From the NCBI RefSeq assembly GCF_027474525.2, contig NZ_CP114882.2, forward strand, positions 2,232,001-2,296,000: 64,000 bases of DNA, in the 5' to 3' direction. This DNA is from Flavobacterium lacustre (GTDB taxonomy: Bacteria; Bacteroidota; Bacteroidia; Flavobacteriales; Flavobacteriaceae). How positions within the stretch are numbered: position 1 is the stretch's first letter; each line of letters begins with the position of its first letter. Shown here in pieces: positions 33,516-41,543 of this stretch. Made by a program: the position numbers and the translations under genes. The notes beneath the pieces are model-generated. The model ran no database searches. It was not told the origin of the DNA and saw only the letters and a list, made by a program, of their open reading frames with translations.

Positions 33516-33546
33516 TTTGGAAACCCGAAAACAGTTTTTATATTTG
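33516..33546 (+). promoter_or_regulatory. Consensus promoter of tRNA-Tyr
   Basis: TTTG (33516-33519), exactly 19 bases, TATATTTG (33539-33546). The tRNA 5' end is 37 bases downstream. Confidence 0.8.
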
Positions 33547-33583
33547 CACCCGGTTAGCCGAATAAGTTTACTTATTTAGTCTT

Positions 33584-33664
33584 GGGGAGATACTCAAGCG
33601 GCCAACGAGGGCAGACTGTAAATCTGCTGTGTAAACTTCGCAGGTTCGAATCCTGCTCTCCCCA
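33584..33664 (+). tRNA. tRNA-Tyr (GTA anticodon)
   Basis: Acceptor arm GGGGAGA (33584-33590) pairs with TCTCCCC (33657-33663), discriminator A. The anticodon stem is GCAGA/TCTGC with loop CTGTAAA, anticodon GTA at 33618-33620. It has the long variable arm expected for bacterial tRNA-Tyr and the TTCGAAT T-loop. CCA is not encoded. Preceded by a consensus promoter and followed by a terminator. Confidence 0.97.
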
Positions 33665-33666
33665 CT

Positions 33667-33701
33667 AAAACTCTTCAATTTACTTTGAAGAGTTTTTTTT
33701 T
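33667..33701 (+). terminator. Terminator of tRNA-Tyr
   Basis: AAAACTCTTCAA, loop, TTTGAAGAGTTTT, T run; starts three bases after the mature tRNA. Confidence 0.85.
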
Positions 33702-33754
33702 GTACTAAAATTAAAGTTGATTTTAGAAACATTTTAAGTGAATAGTGAAAAATT

Positions 33755-33988
33755 CTAAATGGGCATGGTAATATCGTAACTGCAGCCACAAGAATCATAA
33801 CTACAGATAGGAGAATCTTAACTTCAGGTACAAGAATCATAATTACAGGTAGAAAAATCGTAACTGCAGGTAGAAGAATCATAACTACAGATAGGAGAAT
33901 CGTGACTGCAGCCACAAGAATCGCAATTGCAGGTACAAGAATGGTAACTGCAGGCAGGAGAATTCTCCCTTTTCCATTTAGGAATATC
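33755..33988. repeat. Minisatellite B: nine regular 21-bp units with diverged edge units
   Basis: Nine contiguous 21-bp units from 33776 to 33964, each reading GTAACTGCAG or ATAACTACAG at the left and AGAATC at the right, with CTGCAG palindromes in many. On the opposite strand the units start GATTCTCCTAT or GATTCTTCTAC and end GTTAC, matching minisatellite A units (GATTCTCCTATGC...TTTAC). The flanking unit 33755-33775, read on the - strand, begins GATATTACCATGC, the other unit subtype of minisatellite A. A diverged unit (- strand GATATTCCTA) lies at 33968-33988. An accidental ORF runs through the array on the - strand. Confidence 0.95.
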
Positions 33989-34108
33989 TTAAATGAATAT
34001 ACTGTCGCATTTTTGGTTTTAATAAAGAGATGTGATCCTTGTGGAGAGCGGTGTAGTTTTGTCTCTAATATGGAGCTGAAATGGAGTTTTGGTGGTGTTA
34101 TCAAAAAG

Positions 34109-34312
34109 TTAGTCTGTGTATTCTAACAAATCCCCGGGCTGACAATCTAATGCTTTACAAATGGCCTCTAATGTACTGAAACGAATGGCTTTTGCTTTTC
34201 CGGTTTTTAAAATGGAAAGATTAGATAAGGTTAAATCTACCATCGCAGAAAGTTCGTTCAGCGAAATTTTACGTTTTGCCATCATTACATCTAAGTTTAC
34301 TATTATTGCCAT
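34109..34312 (-). CDS. Small XRE-family HTH regulator
   Basis: 67 residues, essentially one Cro/CI helix-turn-helix: MAIIVNLDVMMAKRKISLNE, LSAMVDLTLSNLSILKTGKA, KAIRFSTLEAICKALDCQPG, DLLEY. It resembles YozG-type regulators. It lies three bases after the DUF2975 membrane protein gene, a two-gene arrangement widespread in Bacteroidota and Firmicutes; the pair probably forms one leftward operon, with the HTH protein regulating it. Confidence 0.88.
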   Translation of the reverse strand: MAIIVNLDVMMAKRKISLNELSAMVDLTLSNLSILKTGKAKAIRFSTLEAICKALDCQPGDLLEYTD

Positions 34313-34315
34313 AGT

Positions 34316-34855
34316 TTAAATTGTTAGTTCGTTTTCTGATTGAATTTCAATTCCTTTTTTGAAAATTGCTGCTATGACATAGACCACAGCTGCCATCAAA
34401 ATAAACGCCTGACTGTCAATCCAAAATTGATTTAATTGGTCGATTTCGTATCCATGCTGCTGCAAGTTTTTAGCAGTTTCTCTCGCTATGTAGCTCAAAA
34501 GTCCAATAGAAAAAGTGAAATAGCTAATTTGTGTAATTTGTTTCGAAACATAATTATTGAATGGTTTTTCCAAATCGAGTTTACTGATGAGTCGGATAAC
34601 GATATAAAATAAGATGGCTTTCAGGATTGAAATGACTAAAACAAAACTATACATACCGTAGAAAGCCCATTGGCTGCGATTGTACAATTCGCTTAAATCC
34701 ATTTTTTGATATAAATTATGGACCATTTCAGGTTTGAGAATACTGAATATAAAATTGACTATTAAACCTCCGGCTTCAATACATAAGCCAACGAAAATGA
34801 TCCAAGCCACAATACTCAGAGCTTTAAATACGAAGTTATTTTTTTTTGACATCAT
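34316..34855 (-). CDS. DUF2975 membrane protein
   Basis: 179 residues with four predicted membrane helices: about 10-33 (ALSIVAWIIFVGLCIEAGGL), 62-85 (FYGMYSFVLVISILKAILFY), 108-125 (ISYFTFSIGLLSYIA) and 145-166 (AFILMAAVVYVIAAIFKKGI). The segment LDLEKPFNNYVSKQITQISY between helices 2 and 3 is typical of DUF2975. Function unknown. Either of the first two Met codons could be the start. Confidence 0.85.
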   Translation of the reverse strand: MMSKKNNFVFKALSIVAWIIFVGLCIEAGGLIVNFIFSILKPEMVHNLYQKMDLSELYNRSQWAFYGMYSFVLVISILKAILFYIVIRLISKLDLEKPFNNYVSKQITQISYFTFSIGLLSYIARETAKNLQQHGYEIDQLNQFWIDSQAFILMAAVVYVIAAIFKKGIEIQSENELTI

Positions 34856-34975
34856 TGTTTCAGATTTTTAAAGTATTTGGCTAAAATAATAAATATTTAT
34901 TGATAAACAATAAATATGTACTGATAAAAGTAATTTTAAAAACTCTATAGAAAGAATTGTATGTGTTTTTTGAAA

Positions 34976-35005
34976 TAAGAAAGCACGGATATTCATCCGT
35001 GCTTT
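34976..35005 (-). terminator. Terminator of the 152-aa membrane protein gene
   Basis: AAAGCACGGAT, loop ATTC, ATCCGTGCTTT; the T-rich side is on the - strand. Confidence 0.6.
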
Positions 35006-35024
35006 CTACTTATTAATGCTTTTT

Positions 35025-35483
35025 TTAAAGGGTTTGATTTATGATTTTATGCCATTTTACACTTATTTCGATTTCATTTACTAAAGACATACTTTGGTCT
35101 TTGTCGTAAAATTCTAAACTGACATTGGGTTTGTTTTTGTCATAAAATTCCAGTTGTAATTTCAGTTTGCCGATTGCTCTATTTGTGCTTTCGGTTCTGA
35201 CCAAATTGCATTTTTGTATTTGTGACAAATCAATTGTTTTATAAATGGCTGCACCATCTGTTTTTCGGGTGAAGAAAAGCATTTTGTTTGATTGGTCGAT
35301 TCCGATGGCTGTTAAGTGCCAAAATTCACTTTTTTCGATGGTGCAATTGTTGGTTTTTGCGGTGTCAGAAAGATGTTGAAGTGTTTTTTTTCGTTTTTTG
35401 TTATTGTTAAAACCGATTAAAATAAAGGGTAAAATGCATATTGCTACTATTATTATGCCTATGATTGAGGTTCCTAAATCCAT
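35025..35483 (-). CDS. Single-pass membrane hypothetical protein (152 aa)
   Basis: An N-terminal helix (TSIIGIIIVAICILPFILIG) followed by a basic stop (NNNKKRKKTLQ) and a cytoplasmic beta-rich domain with CTIEKSEFWHLTAIGIDQSN, KMLFFTRKTDGAAIYKTIDL and VSLEFYDKDQSMSLVNEIEI. The repeated LEFYDKN/LEFYDKD segments suggest beta hairpins, possibly a PH-like fold. No named family recognised; monocistronic with its own terminator. Confidence 0.7.
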   Translation of the reverse strand: MDLGTSIIGIIIVAICILPFILIGFNNNKKRKKTLQHLSDTAKTNNCTIEKSEFWHLTAIGIDQSNKMLFFTRKTDGAAIYKTIDLSQIQKCNLVRTESTNRAIGKLKLQLEFYDKNKPNVSLEFYDKDQSMSLVNEIEISVKWHKIINQTL

Positions 35484-35592
35484 TGTATTTTGTTATTTAA
35501 GGTATGTAAATTGTTGTTTTGTACTTGAAAAGCAGTCGTTTTCAAATAGTAAAAAAAAAAGGGTTTGCGTACGCAATTTTCGCGGATTTACA

Positions 35593-35970
35593 TTACCAAA
35601 AATAGTGGAAAGGGAAAATGATATCGGTTTGTTTGAACCGGGCTAAAACATTTTTTGCATAAAAATTATATTGCGTGTAGGCAATATTAAAAATCCTTTC
35701 GATTGTTTTGGTATGGACAAAAAAGGAATTATGAAATGTTTTGAATGAAGTATTCGGATTGTTTTTGGAAAAAGAAAAAGGAACGTTTGTTCGGGTTGAC
35801 AAAACGATACAATCTTTTGAAACAAATGATTTTACTTTTTGTTTTTCAGGGAATTCGGTATGTGATTCGGTGTGAGTTTTTAATTCGGAAGCTCCTTTGT
35901 TTGTACTTAAAAGAAAGTAAAACAAAATAGAAAAGATAGATAGGAGAACTATTTTTAAGGGCTTTTTCAC
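35593..35970 (-). CDS. Hypothetical protein with N-terminal membrane helix (125 aa)
   Basis: From the GTG at 35970: VKKPLKIVLLSIFSILFYFL is a signal anchor or signal peptide; the rest (SFVSKDCIVLSTRTNVPFSF ... FHNSFFVHTKTIERIFNIAY, ending IIFPFHYFW) is soluble. The open frame extends 24 residues further upstream but that part runs toward the hairpin at 36013-36036. No known family; codon composition is acceptable, so probably real. Confidence 0.5.
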   Translation of the reverse strand: MKKPLKIVLLSIFSILFYFLLSTNKGASELKTHTESHTEFPEKQKVKSFVSKDCIVLSTRTNVPFSFSKNNPNTSFKTFHNSFFVHTKTIERIFNIAYTQYNFYAKNVLARFKQTDIIFPFHYFW

Positions 35971-36012
35971 CCGCCAAAGATAGTGTTTATTTGTGATTCT
36001 ATATAATTGCGA

Positions 36013-36036
36013 GGTACGAAGTCGGGAGACTTCGTA
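36013..36036. repeat. Perfect 10-bp-arm hairpin element
   Basis: GTACGAAGTC, GGGA, GACTTCGTAC. It has no T tract, so it is not a terminator; it resembles short dispersed palindromes of Flavobacterium intergenic DNA. Confidence 0.7.
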
Positions 36037-36124
36037 CAGCACATCTAGCTTTTAAGAACGTTTTTTTTTGGAAGCTGCGTTTTGACTTTCTATTTGGATA
36101 ATAAATTATTCTCGTTTACTGTTT

Positions 36125-37360
36125 TTATTTGTAAATTATTTCTAAAGGATTGAATTTCCATACGAATGTTGAAAAAGCGGTAAAAGGGTTTCTGTAAATG
36201 ATATAACTATTGTTTGTCGTACTCACACTTCCGATACCCCAAGCATTGTCATATGCGTAAGGAAAAGAGGCCAATTGTTTCCAATTATTTGTATCTAAAT
36301 TCAATTCATAGATATCATAAAAAGATTCATGGCCCGGATAATGGTAATTATGAGCGAGACCAATATATACTTTGTTGTTAATAACGAAGCTTACAACACT
36401 TTGGCTTTTATTTCCGGGATAGGTTGCTTTGTACTCCCAACTGCCCGTTGAAGTGTTGAACCTACGAATTTCGAAATTTTTATTAATGGCATATATATTC
36501 AAGTTTGTCTGGAAGGTATTGATGAATTCTTCCTCCACATAACTAGATAGTTGCGTAAATGAATTTGTACTTACATCGTATCGGTAGCTTTTTCTTGTAT
36601 CGAAAAAATAACCAATATCATTTACTTGTCCACCAAAATATTTTGTATAATTATATAAATTTGTTGTGCCAAGGTTTTCCCAATTATTTGTTTCTGAATC
36701 GTATCGATAAAGGTCTGTTGAATCAGAAGATTTAAAATAACCATACTTACCAATTGTAAAAATACCATATTCTACCCCTGTATTTCCGGACAGTGGAAAA
36801 GGTGATTTTTGTGTTAATACTGATTCATCTTCAACGCTATAAAAAGAGTTATTTTGAAATATAATATATGGTTTATTATTAATTGAAACTCCAAAAGATC
36901 TGTCGTAACCTGTGTCATTTTTAAAGATAGAAGCACACCAAGGCGAAGGAATAAATGACTTAAGAGCGGTAAAGTATTCTAGTTTTGAAGTACAAACCGT
37001 ATTATCTGTAGTAGTGATTGTAGCTTTAATTTCATACTCCAAACCACAAACCAGTGAATCCAAAAGAATAGTATTTAAATTATCTGCCAGAGGTTGGGTA
37101 CTTTCGATAGTTCTTTTTTTGAGATCGCCCACCACGCCATATGTTATACTATAACTTTTTACATTGGCAGTTTGCATATTTGCTTCAATAGCTAGACCGA
37201 TATTTAGTCCTTTTTCATTGTAATCCAGAACGGTGGGTTTAAGGTTGCTAAAGTATTCACAGCTGATTAGTGGCCCGTTTGGAACTGGGGTTTCTTCTTG
37301 ACCGCTTTCACAAGATATAAATGTTGTGACTAACACAATCAGAATAAGTATTTTTTTCAT
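36125..37360 (-). CDS. Kelch-type beta-propeller lipoprotein with fibronectin III-like N-domain
   Basis: 411 residues. Signal MKKILILIVLVTTFISC with lipobox; a domain at about 35-135 resembling FN3 (SITYGVVGDLKKRTIESTQP, LVCGLEYEIKATITTTDNTV); then repeated kelch-like blades (YRYDSETNNWENLGTTN, YRYDVSTNSFTQLSS, RRFNTSTGSWEYKATYPGNK, YELNLDTNNWKQLASFPYAY). Probably surface-exposed and binding another protein or glycan; no catalytic residues. Monocistronic. Confidence 0.82.
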   Translation of the reverse strand: MKKILILIVLVTTFISCESGQEETPVPNGPLISCEYFSNLKPTVLDYNEKGLNIGLAIEANMQTANVKSYSITYGVVGDLKKRTIESTQPLADNLNTILLDSLVCGLEYEIKATITTTDNTVCTSKLEYFTALKSFIPSPWCASIFKNDTGYDRSFGVSINNKPYIIFQNNSFYSVEDESVLTQKSPFPLSGNTGVEYGIFTIGKYGYFKSSDSTDLYRYDSETNNWENLGTTNLYNYTKYFGGQVNDIGYFFDTRKSYRYDVSTNSFTQLSSYVEEEFINTFQTNLNIYAINKNFEIRRFNTSTGSWEYKATYPGNKSQSVVSFVINNKVYIGLAHNYHYPGHESFYDIYELNLDTNNWKQLASFPYAYDNAWGIGSVSTTNNSYIIYRNPFTAFSTFVWKFNPLEIIYK

Positions 37361-37534
37361 TGGTTTTGTATTAACGATTCGTTTTTAAATTGCTGCTACA
37401 TTCTGGTAATATAGCGGATTTGGTACTAAAGTAAGCTCATTATTCGGATTTAGCAAATCATCCCAAATACAAAATCAACTTTCCATTAAGCCAATTGCCA
37501 AAATCTATTATAGTAGCTTTTAGCGATAGTGTTT

Positions 37535-38005
37535 TTAATTTAATTGTTCAAGTTTTGCAATGAATTTTACAATTTTTTCGACTTTCTGATTTTCAGTAGC
37601 GGCTGAATTTATATTTTGAATTATTTCATTTTGTTCCTCAATTTTGAGTTTTTTGAATGTTTCTAATACTTCAGCATCTTTAAAGCATTCATTAATCATT
37701 TTATTCTCATTCTTTTTTTCAGTGTTTTCATTCACAAGATAAAGCGTAACGTTTACAGATTCTCCACCGCCTTTTCCTATAAAATTTCTTATTTCCGAAT
37801 TCAAAGACATTTTTTTGTCTGAATTTTTTAAAGGAGCTAAATTTTTATTATTTATTTCATAATCATCAATTTTTCCTGAGACTTTTAAATCGCCCCATTT
37901 TCCTTTTATATTTTTAGTATTTGGTATTATAAGGTGATAAGTCCAAGCGCCATTTCCAGGAATATATTGAATCTCTAATTTTTCATTTTCTACTATAAAA
38001 TTCAT
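37535..38005 (-). CDS. DUF1905-OmdA (YdeI-like) protein
   Basis: 156 residues. The N-terminal part (NEKLEIQYIPGNGAWTYHLI, IPNTKNIKGKWGDLKVSGKI, FIGKGGGESVNVTLYLVN) matches DUF1905 beta-barrels; the C-terminal part (INECFKDAEVLETFKKLKIE, EQNEIIQNINSAATENQKVE, KIVKFIAKLEQ) matches the OmdA/YdeI helical domain. It is a second member of the YdeI-like group in this window besides 11142-11786, but with the other N-terminal domain and no CDGSH tail. Confidence 0.75.
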   Translation of the reverse strand: MNFIVENEKLEIQYIPGNGAWTYHLIIPNTKNIKGKWGDLKVSGKIDDYEINNKNLAPLKNSDKKMSLNSEIRNFIGKGGGESVNVTLYLVNENTEKKNENKMINECFKDAEVLETFKKLKIEEQNEIIQNINSAATENQKVEKIVKFIAKLEQLN

Positions 38006-38257
38006 AGTTCAAATTCAAAGGGTTTAAGTTTCGTTTTTTTGTGATGTTGAGGAAACGGAACTGCTAACTATTTATAAGCGAATAAAACAACTGTTTTTTG
38101 TACTAATTTGGACTGTTACATGTAAGTTTTGTTCTTATTTGCGCACATTGTTTTTAGTAACGCCATACAAAAATAAAAATATTTCTTACATGTCAAAGGG
38201 GGCGAAAGTGTTTTTTAAAGAAGAGCGACTCTTTTATTTACTTGATTTGGAATGGGT
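38006..38257. other. Left part of the region upstream of dnaK
   Basis: 252 bases without an ORF, AT-rich, containing ACATGTAAG (38118-38126) and its inverse CTTACATGT (38185-38193) 58 bases apart. No further assignment. Confidence 0.4.
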
Positions 38258-38412
38258 TTTATCCAGTGGAAGTATTGGTTCTTTTTTGCCAGGATGCCCG
38301 CGTGAGGGATAGCAGCAAGTACCGCAGTACTGCGTATAGCCCGACAGCAGTATAAAAAGGGGCGATTAGCACTGTTGTGGAGCTGCCCCTTTTTATAGTG
38401 GTGGCACGCCCA
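38258..38412. repeat. GC-rich structured intergenic element
   Basis: About 155 bases with several nested hairpins: GCAGTACTGC (about 38333), the long stem TATAAAAAGGGGC / GCCCCTTTTTATA (38352-38398) and GCCCGCGTG / CACGCCC at the outer ends. Much richer in G+C than its surroundings and without coding potential. Similar long repeats occur in Flavobacterium genomes as I recall; copy number cannot be tested here. Confidence 0.65.
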
Positions 38413-38469
38413 AAGGAGAATTGAAAATGTCATCTTGTCATATATTTTTACGACAATTTTAACAAAAAC

Positions 38470-38511
38470 TGACAATTTATGGACTGTCATTGTATTGGCA
38501 CAGTGATTGAC
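38470..38511 (+). promoter_or_regulatory. dnaK promoter region: inverted repeat plus sigma-54-like -24/-12
   Basis: TGACA (38470-38474), N10, TGTCA (38485-38489) is followed by TGGCAC (38496-38501), N5, TTGAC (38507-38511). The spacing between the GG and the downstream GA equals the GG-N10-GC spacing of sigma-54 promoters; the final C of GC is A here. A start near 38522 would leave a 44-base leader. CIRCE is absent. Confidence 0.5.
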
Positions 38512-38565
38512 TTATCGACTTCGAGAAGTTAAAACGAGTATACAATAAAATTAAATATATTAAAA

Positions 38566-40452
38566 ATGGGTAAAATAATCGGAATTGATTTAGGTACGAC
38601 CAACTCTTGTGTTTCTGTAATGGAAGGTAATGAAGCAGTTGTTATTCCTAACGCAGAAGGAAAAAGAACAACGCCATCTATCATCGCTTTTGTTGAAGGT
38701 GGAGAAATTAAAGTAGGAGATCCTGCTAAAAGACAAGCGGTAACCAATCCTACCAAAACGATTGCTTCTATCAAACGTTTTATGGGTCATTCTTTTGCTG
38801 AAGTAACTGCTGAAGCAAAAAGAGTTCCTTATTCAGTAGTAAAAGGAGACAACAATACGCCACGTGTGGATATTGATGGTCGTTTATATACTGCTCAAGA
38901 ATTGTCAGCAATGACACTTCAAAAAATGAAAAAAACAGCTGAAGACTATTTAGGTCAAACTGTTACGGAAGCAGTTATTACTGTTCCTGCTTACTTTAAT
39001 GATGCACAACGTCAAGCTACGAAAGAAGCTGGAGAAATTGCAGGTCTTAAAGTAATGCGTATTATCAACGAGCCTACAGCTGCTGCACTTGCTTATGGTC
39101 TTGATAAAAAAGGTAAAGATCAAAAAATTGCTGTTTACGATTTAGGTGGAGGTACATTTGATATTTCTGTTCTTGAATTAGGAGACGGAGTTTTTGAAGT
39201 ATTGTCTACTAATGGTGATACTCACCTTGGTGGAGATGATTTTGACCAAACTATTATTGACTGGTTAGCTGACGAATTCAAAGCTGAAGAAGGTATTGAT
39301 TTACGTTTGGATCCAATGTCATTACAACGTATTAAAGAAGCGGCTGAAAAAGCTAAAATAGAATTGTCATCTTCTGCTGAAACAGAAATCAATTTGCCAT
39401 ATGTTACTGCTACTGCTTCAGGACCAAAACACTTAGTGAAAAAATTAACAAGAGCTAAATTTGAGCAATTGTCTGATTCATTAGTAAAACGTTCTATGGA
39501 GCCTGTTGCTAAAGCACTTAAAGATGCAGGTTTATCTACATCTGATATTGACGAAGTGATCCTTGTAGGAGGTTCAACTCGTATGCCAAGAATTGCTGAC
39601 GAAGTAGAAAAATTCTTTGGTAAAAAAGCGTCTAAAGGAGTTAATCCTGATGAGGTTGTTGCTATTGGAGCAGCTATTCAAGGTGGAGTTTTATCTGGAG
39701 ATGTAAAAGATGTTTTGTTACTTGACGTTACACCTTTATCTTTAGGTATCGAAACTATGGGTGGTGTTTTGACTAAATTAATTGAGTCTAACACAACTAT
39801 TCCAACTAAAAAATCTCAAGTTTTCTCTACAGCTGCAGATTCTCAACCAACAGTTGAAATCCACGTTTTACAAGGAGACAGAGCTATGGCAGTTGACAAC
39901 AAAACTATCGGTCGTTTCCATTTAGATGGTATTCCACCAGCTCCAAGAGGTGTTCCACAAATTGAAGTAACTTTTGATATTGATGCTAATGGTATCATCA
40001 AAGTTTCTGCAACTGACAAAGGAACTGGTAAATCTCATGACATTCGTATCGAAGCTTCTTCTGGATTAACAGCTGAAGAAATCGAAAGAATGAAAAAAGA
40101 TGCAGAAGCTAATGCTGATTCTGACAGAATTGCAAGAGAAAGAGTAGAAAAATTGAACGAAGCTGACGGAATGATCTTCCAAACAGAGTCTCAATTGAAA
40201 GAACTTGGTGCTAAATTATCTGACGAAAACAAAGTTGCTGTAGAATATGCATTAACTGAATTGAGAATGGCTCACCAATCTCAAGACATTCCTGCAATTC
40301 AAACTGCTCTTGACAACATCAATGCAGCTTGGAAAAAAGCTACTGAAGCAATGTACGCTCAAGGAGAACAAGGTCAAGCGGATGCACAACCTCAAGGGGA
40401 TGCTGCTCAAGGAGACAATGTTGAAGACGTTGAATTCGAAGAAGTAAAATAA
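38566..40452 (+). CDS. dnaK: Hsp70 chaperone DnaK
   Basis: 628 residues, complete. ATPase domain: [80 protein letters not shown]; linker [20 protein letters not shown]; substrate domain and helical lid to the C-terminal EEVK. It is cytoplasmic and works with J-proteins, one of which (DnaJ-KTSC) is encoded 7 kb upstream; dnaJ and grpE are not adjacent. It is preceded by an unusual -24/-12-like promoter and followed by hairpin plus terminator. Confidence 0.98.
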   Translation: MGKIIGIDLGTTNSCVSVMEGNEAVVIPNAEGKRTTPSIIAFVEGGEIKVGDPAKRQAVTNPTKTIASIKRFMGHSFAEVTAEAKRVPYSVVKGDNNTPRVDIDGRLYTAQELSAMTLQKMKKTAEDYLGQTVTEAVITVPAYFNDAQRQATKEAGEIAGLKVMRIINEPTAAALAYGLDKKGKDQKIAVYDLGGGTFDISVLELGDGVFEVLSTNGDTHLGGDDFDQTIIDWLADEFKAEEGIDLRLDPMSLQRIKEAAEKAKIELSSSAETEINLPYVTATASGPKHLVKKLTRAKFEQLSDSLVKRSMEPVAKALKDAGLSTSDIDEVILVGGSTRMPRIADEVEKFFGKKASKGVNPDEVVAIGAAIQGGVLSGDVKDVLLLDVTPLSLGIETMGGVLTKLIESNTTIPTKKSQVFSTAADSQPTVEIHVLQGDRAMAVDNKTIGRFHLDGIPPAPRGVPQIEVTFDIDANGIIKVSATDKGTGKSHDIRIEASSGLTAEEIERMKKDAEANADSDRIARERVEKLNEADGMIFQTESQLKELGAKLSDENKVAVEYALTELRMAHQSQDIPAIQTALDNINAAWKKATEAMYAQGEQGQADAQPQGDAAQGDNVEDVEFEEVK

Positions 40453-40456
40453 TTTT

Positions 40457-40484
40457 GTAGAGATGCACTGCGGTGCATCTTTAC
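40457..40484. repeat. Hairpin element after dnaK
   Basis: GTAGAGATGCAC, TGCG, GTGCATCTTTAC: 12-bp arms with one mismatch pair and no T tract. Probably a dispersed palindrome rather than the terminator. Confidence 0.65.
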
Positions 40485-40495
40485 GATTGATTTAG

Positions 40496-40528
40496 AAAAC
40501 CGTTCGCCATTGGTGAACGGTTTTTTTT
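40496..40528 (+). terminator. Terminator of dnaK
   Basis: AAAACCGTTC, loop with CCA/TGG pairing, GAACGGTTTT and T run. Confidence 0.85.
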
Positions 40529-40536
40529 ATGCGTTT

Positions 40537-41433
40537 CTATTTTTTAGTCAGTTTTGTGCCAAACATGTTAGTAATCACTACCGCATGTGGAAAGGTTATG
40601 GCGGCCAAAAAGGAGAAAAACAAAGCATTAAAAACTTGTTCCTCTCTACATATATAATAGATTAGTGTAATTCCGACTATAGATATTAACCAATAAATCC
40701 CTGCCGCTTTGCAATAGGCAATAAAATATTTTATTGAAAAGGAACCATTCAGAAATTTAATTTGGTCAATTATTGAGGGTATGCTGTGCCACAAGATAAA
40801 ATAAATAGCAAATCCAAATATAAGACTAGAAGACTTAAAAAGGATTGCAAAGAGAATTAAATAAAAAAGTTCTAAAAGCATCTTTTTTCTAATTTTTTCT
40901 TTTTTCCACAATAAATAAATACCTAAGCTAATTAAAGTGATACTTGAAGTTTGTAGTAGTAAACTAAAATATGGGTATGGTATATTGATGTTTGCTATAT
41001 TTAAGATTATATTTTGTACTTCGAATGAGTGAAAATTAAACAGTAATAATAGAATAACAAATCCGTATAAAAATTGAAACAATATTACGTTCCATTTTGG
41101 AAAGTCATGCTGTAGATCCTCCCATTGTTGTTCTCCAAAATGATAGGCACTCACAATAATGAACAGTAGTAGGGCAACTTGAGGAATTGTATAAAACAAT
41201 AGTATGCCTATCAAAACCACCACTACATAATACCCTAGAATTTTAAGTCCTGAATTGGATTGTTTTGTAGTATTTATATTTTTTATTAAAAGTAGATCAT
41301 TTGCGCCATGCAAAATTCCAAAGGTAAAAATCAAGAAGAAACCTAATAGTATCTGAAATTTAGTCGAAAGAAATGAATCCATCCACAACCCGAAAAAGCT
41401 TGCTACAATTGCAATATTTGAATAATTTTTCAT
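40537..41433 (-). CDS. blh: Brp/Blh family beta-carotene 15,15'-dioxygenase
   Basis: Integral membrane enzyme (298 aa) that cleaves beta-carotene into two retinals. Conserved His ligands are visible: H42 in LHGANDLLLI, H98 in SAYHFGEQQW, H216 in LWHSIPS and H283 in TFPHAVVITN, with about eight hydrophobic helices. It is divergent from the proteorhodopsin gene, whose chromophore it should supply; no other carotenoid gene (crt) is in the window, so beta-carotene must come from elsewhere. The shared intergenic region holds paired inverted repeats. Confidence 0.93.
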   Translation of the reverse strand: MKNYSNIAIVASFFGLWMDSFLSTKFQILLGFFLIFTFGILHGANDLLLIKNINTTKQSNSGLKILGYYVVVVLIGILLFYTIPQVALLLFIIVSAYHFGEQQWEDLQHDFPKWNVILFQFLYGFVILLLLFNFHSFEVQNIILNIANINIPYPYFSLLLQTSSITLISLGIYLLWKKEKIRKKMLLELFYLILFAILFKSSSLIFGFAIYFILWHSIPSIIDQIKFLNGSFSIKYFIAYCKAAGIYWLISIVGITLIYYICREEQVFNALFFSFLAAITFPHAVVITNMFGTKLTKK

Positions 41434-41445
41434 AAATTTTAATTA

Positions 41446-41521
41446 TTGTTTAAAATTAGTCAAAAAAAATTAAACAAAATTCATTTTTATTGTTTAACAT
41501 TTATTATATTTGGATAAACAA
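41446..41521. promoter_or_regulatory. Two inverted-repeat operators between blh and the rhodopsin gene
   Basis: Pair 1: TTGTTTAA 41446-41453, N16, TTAAACAA 41470-41477. Pair 2: TTGTTTAA 41490-41497, N16, ATAAACAA 41514-41521. Both pairs have the same 16-base spacer and start 44 bases apart. Pair 2 encloses the -7 box TATATTTG (41505-41512) of the rhodopsin gene; pair 1 overlaps a -7-like TAATTTTA of blh (41458-41451, - strand). The regulator is not known. Confidence 0.75.
41505..41512 (+). promoter_or_regulatory. -7 box of the proteorhodopsin gene
   Basis: TATATTTG, perfect TAnnTTTG, 31 bases before the ATG at 41544. No TTTG at 19-base spacing, which suggests activator dependence or a weak -33. 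Confidence 0.65.
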
Positions 41522-41543
41522 AAACAATTTAATTTATTTATTT

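Noticed and set aside
33568..34104. 178-codon - strand ORF across minisatellite B and tRNA-Tyr
   Set aside because: It runs antisense through a tRNA and the repeat; its hydrophobic repeats are a by-product of the 21-bp unit.
38215..38490. 91-codon - strand ORF upstream of dnaK
   Set aside because: It lies inside the structured repeat and promoter region and has no family resemblance.
41490..41543. N-terminal extension of proteorhodopsin from TTG 41490
   Set aside because: It would start before the -7 box TATATTTG and within the putative operator; ATG 41544 gives the normal N-terminus.
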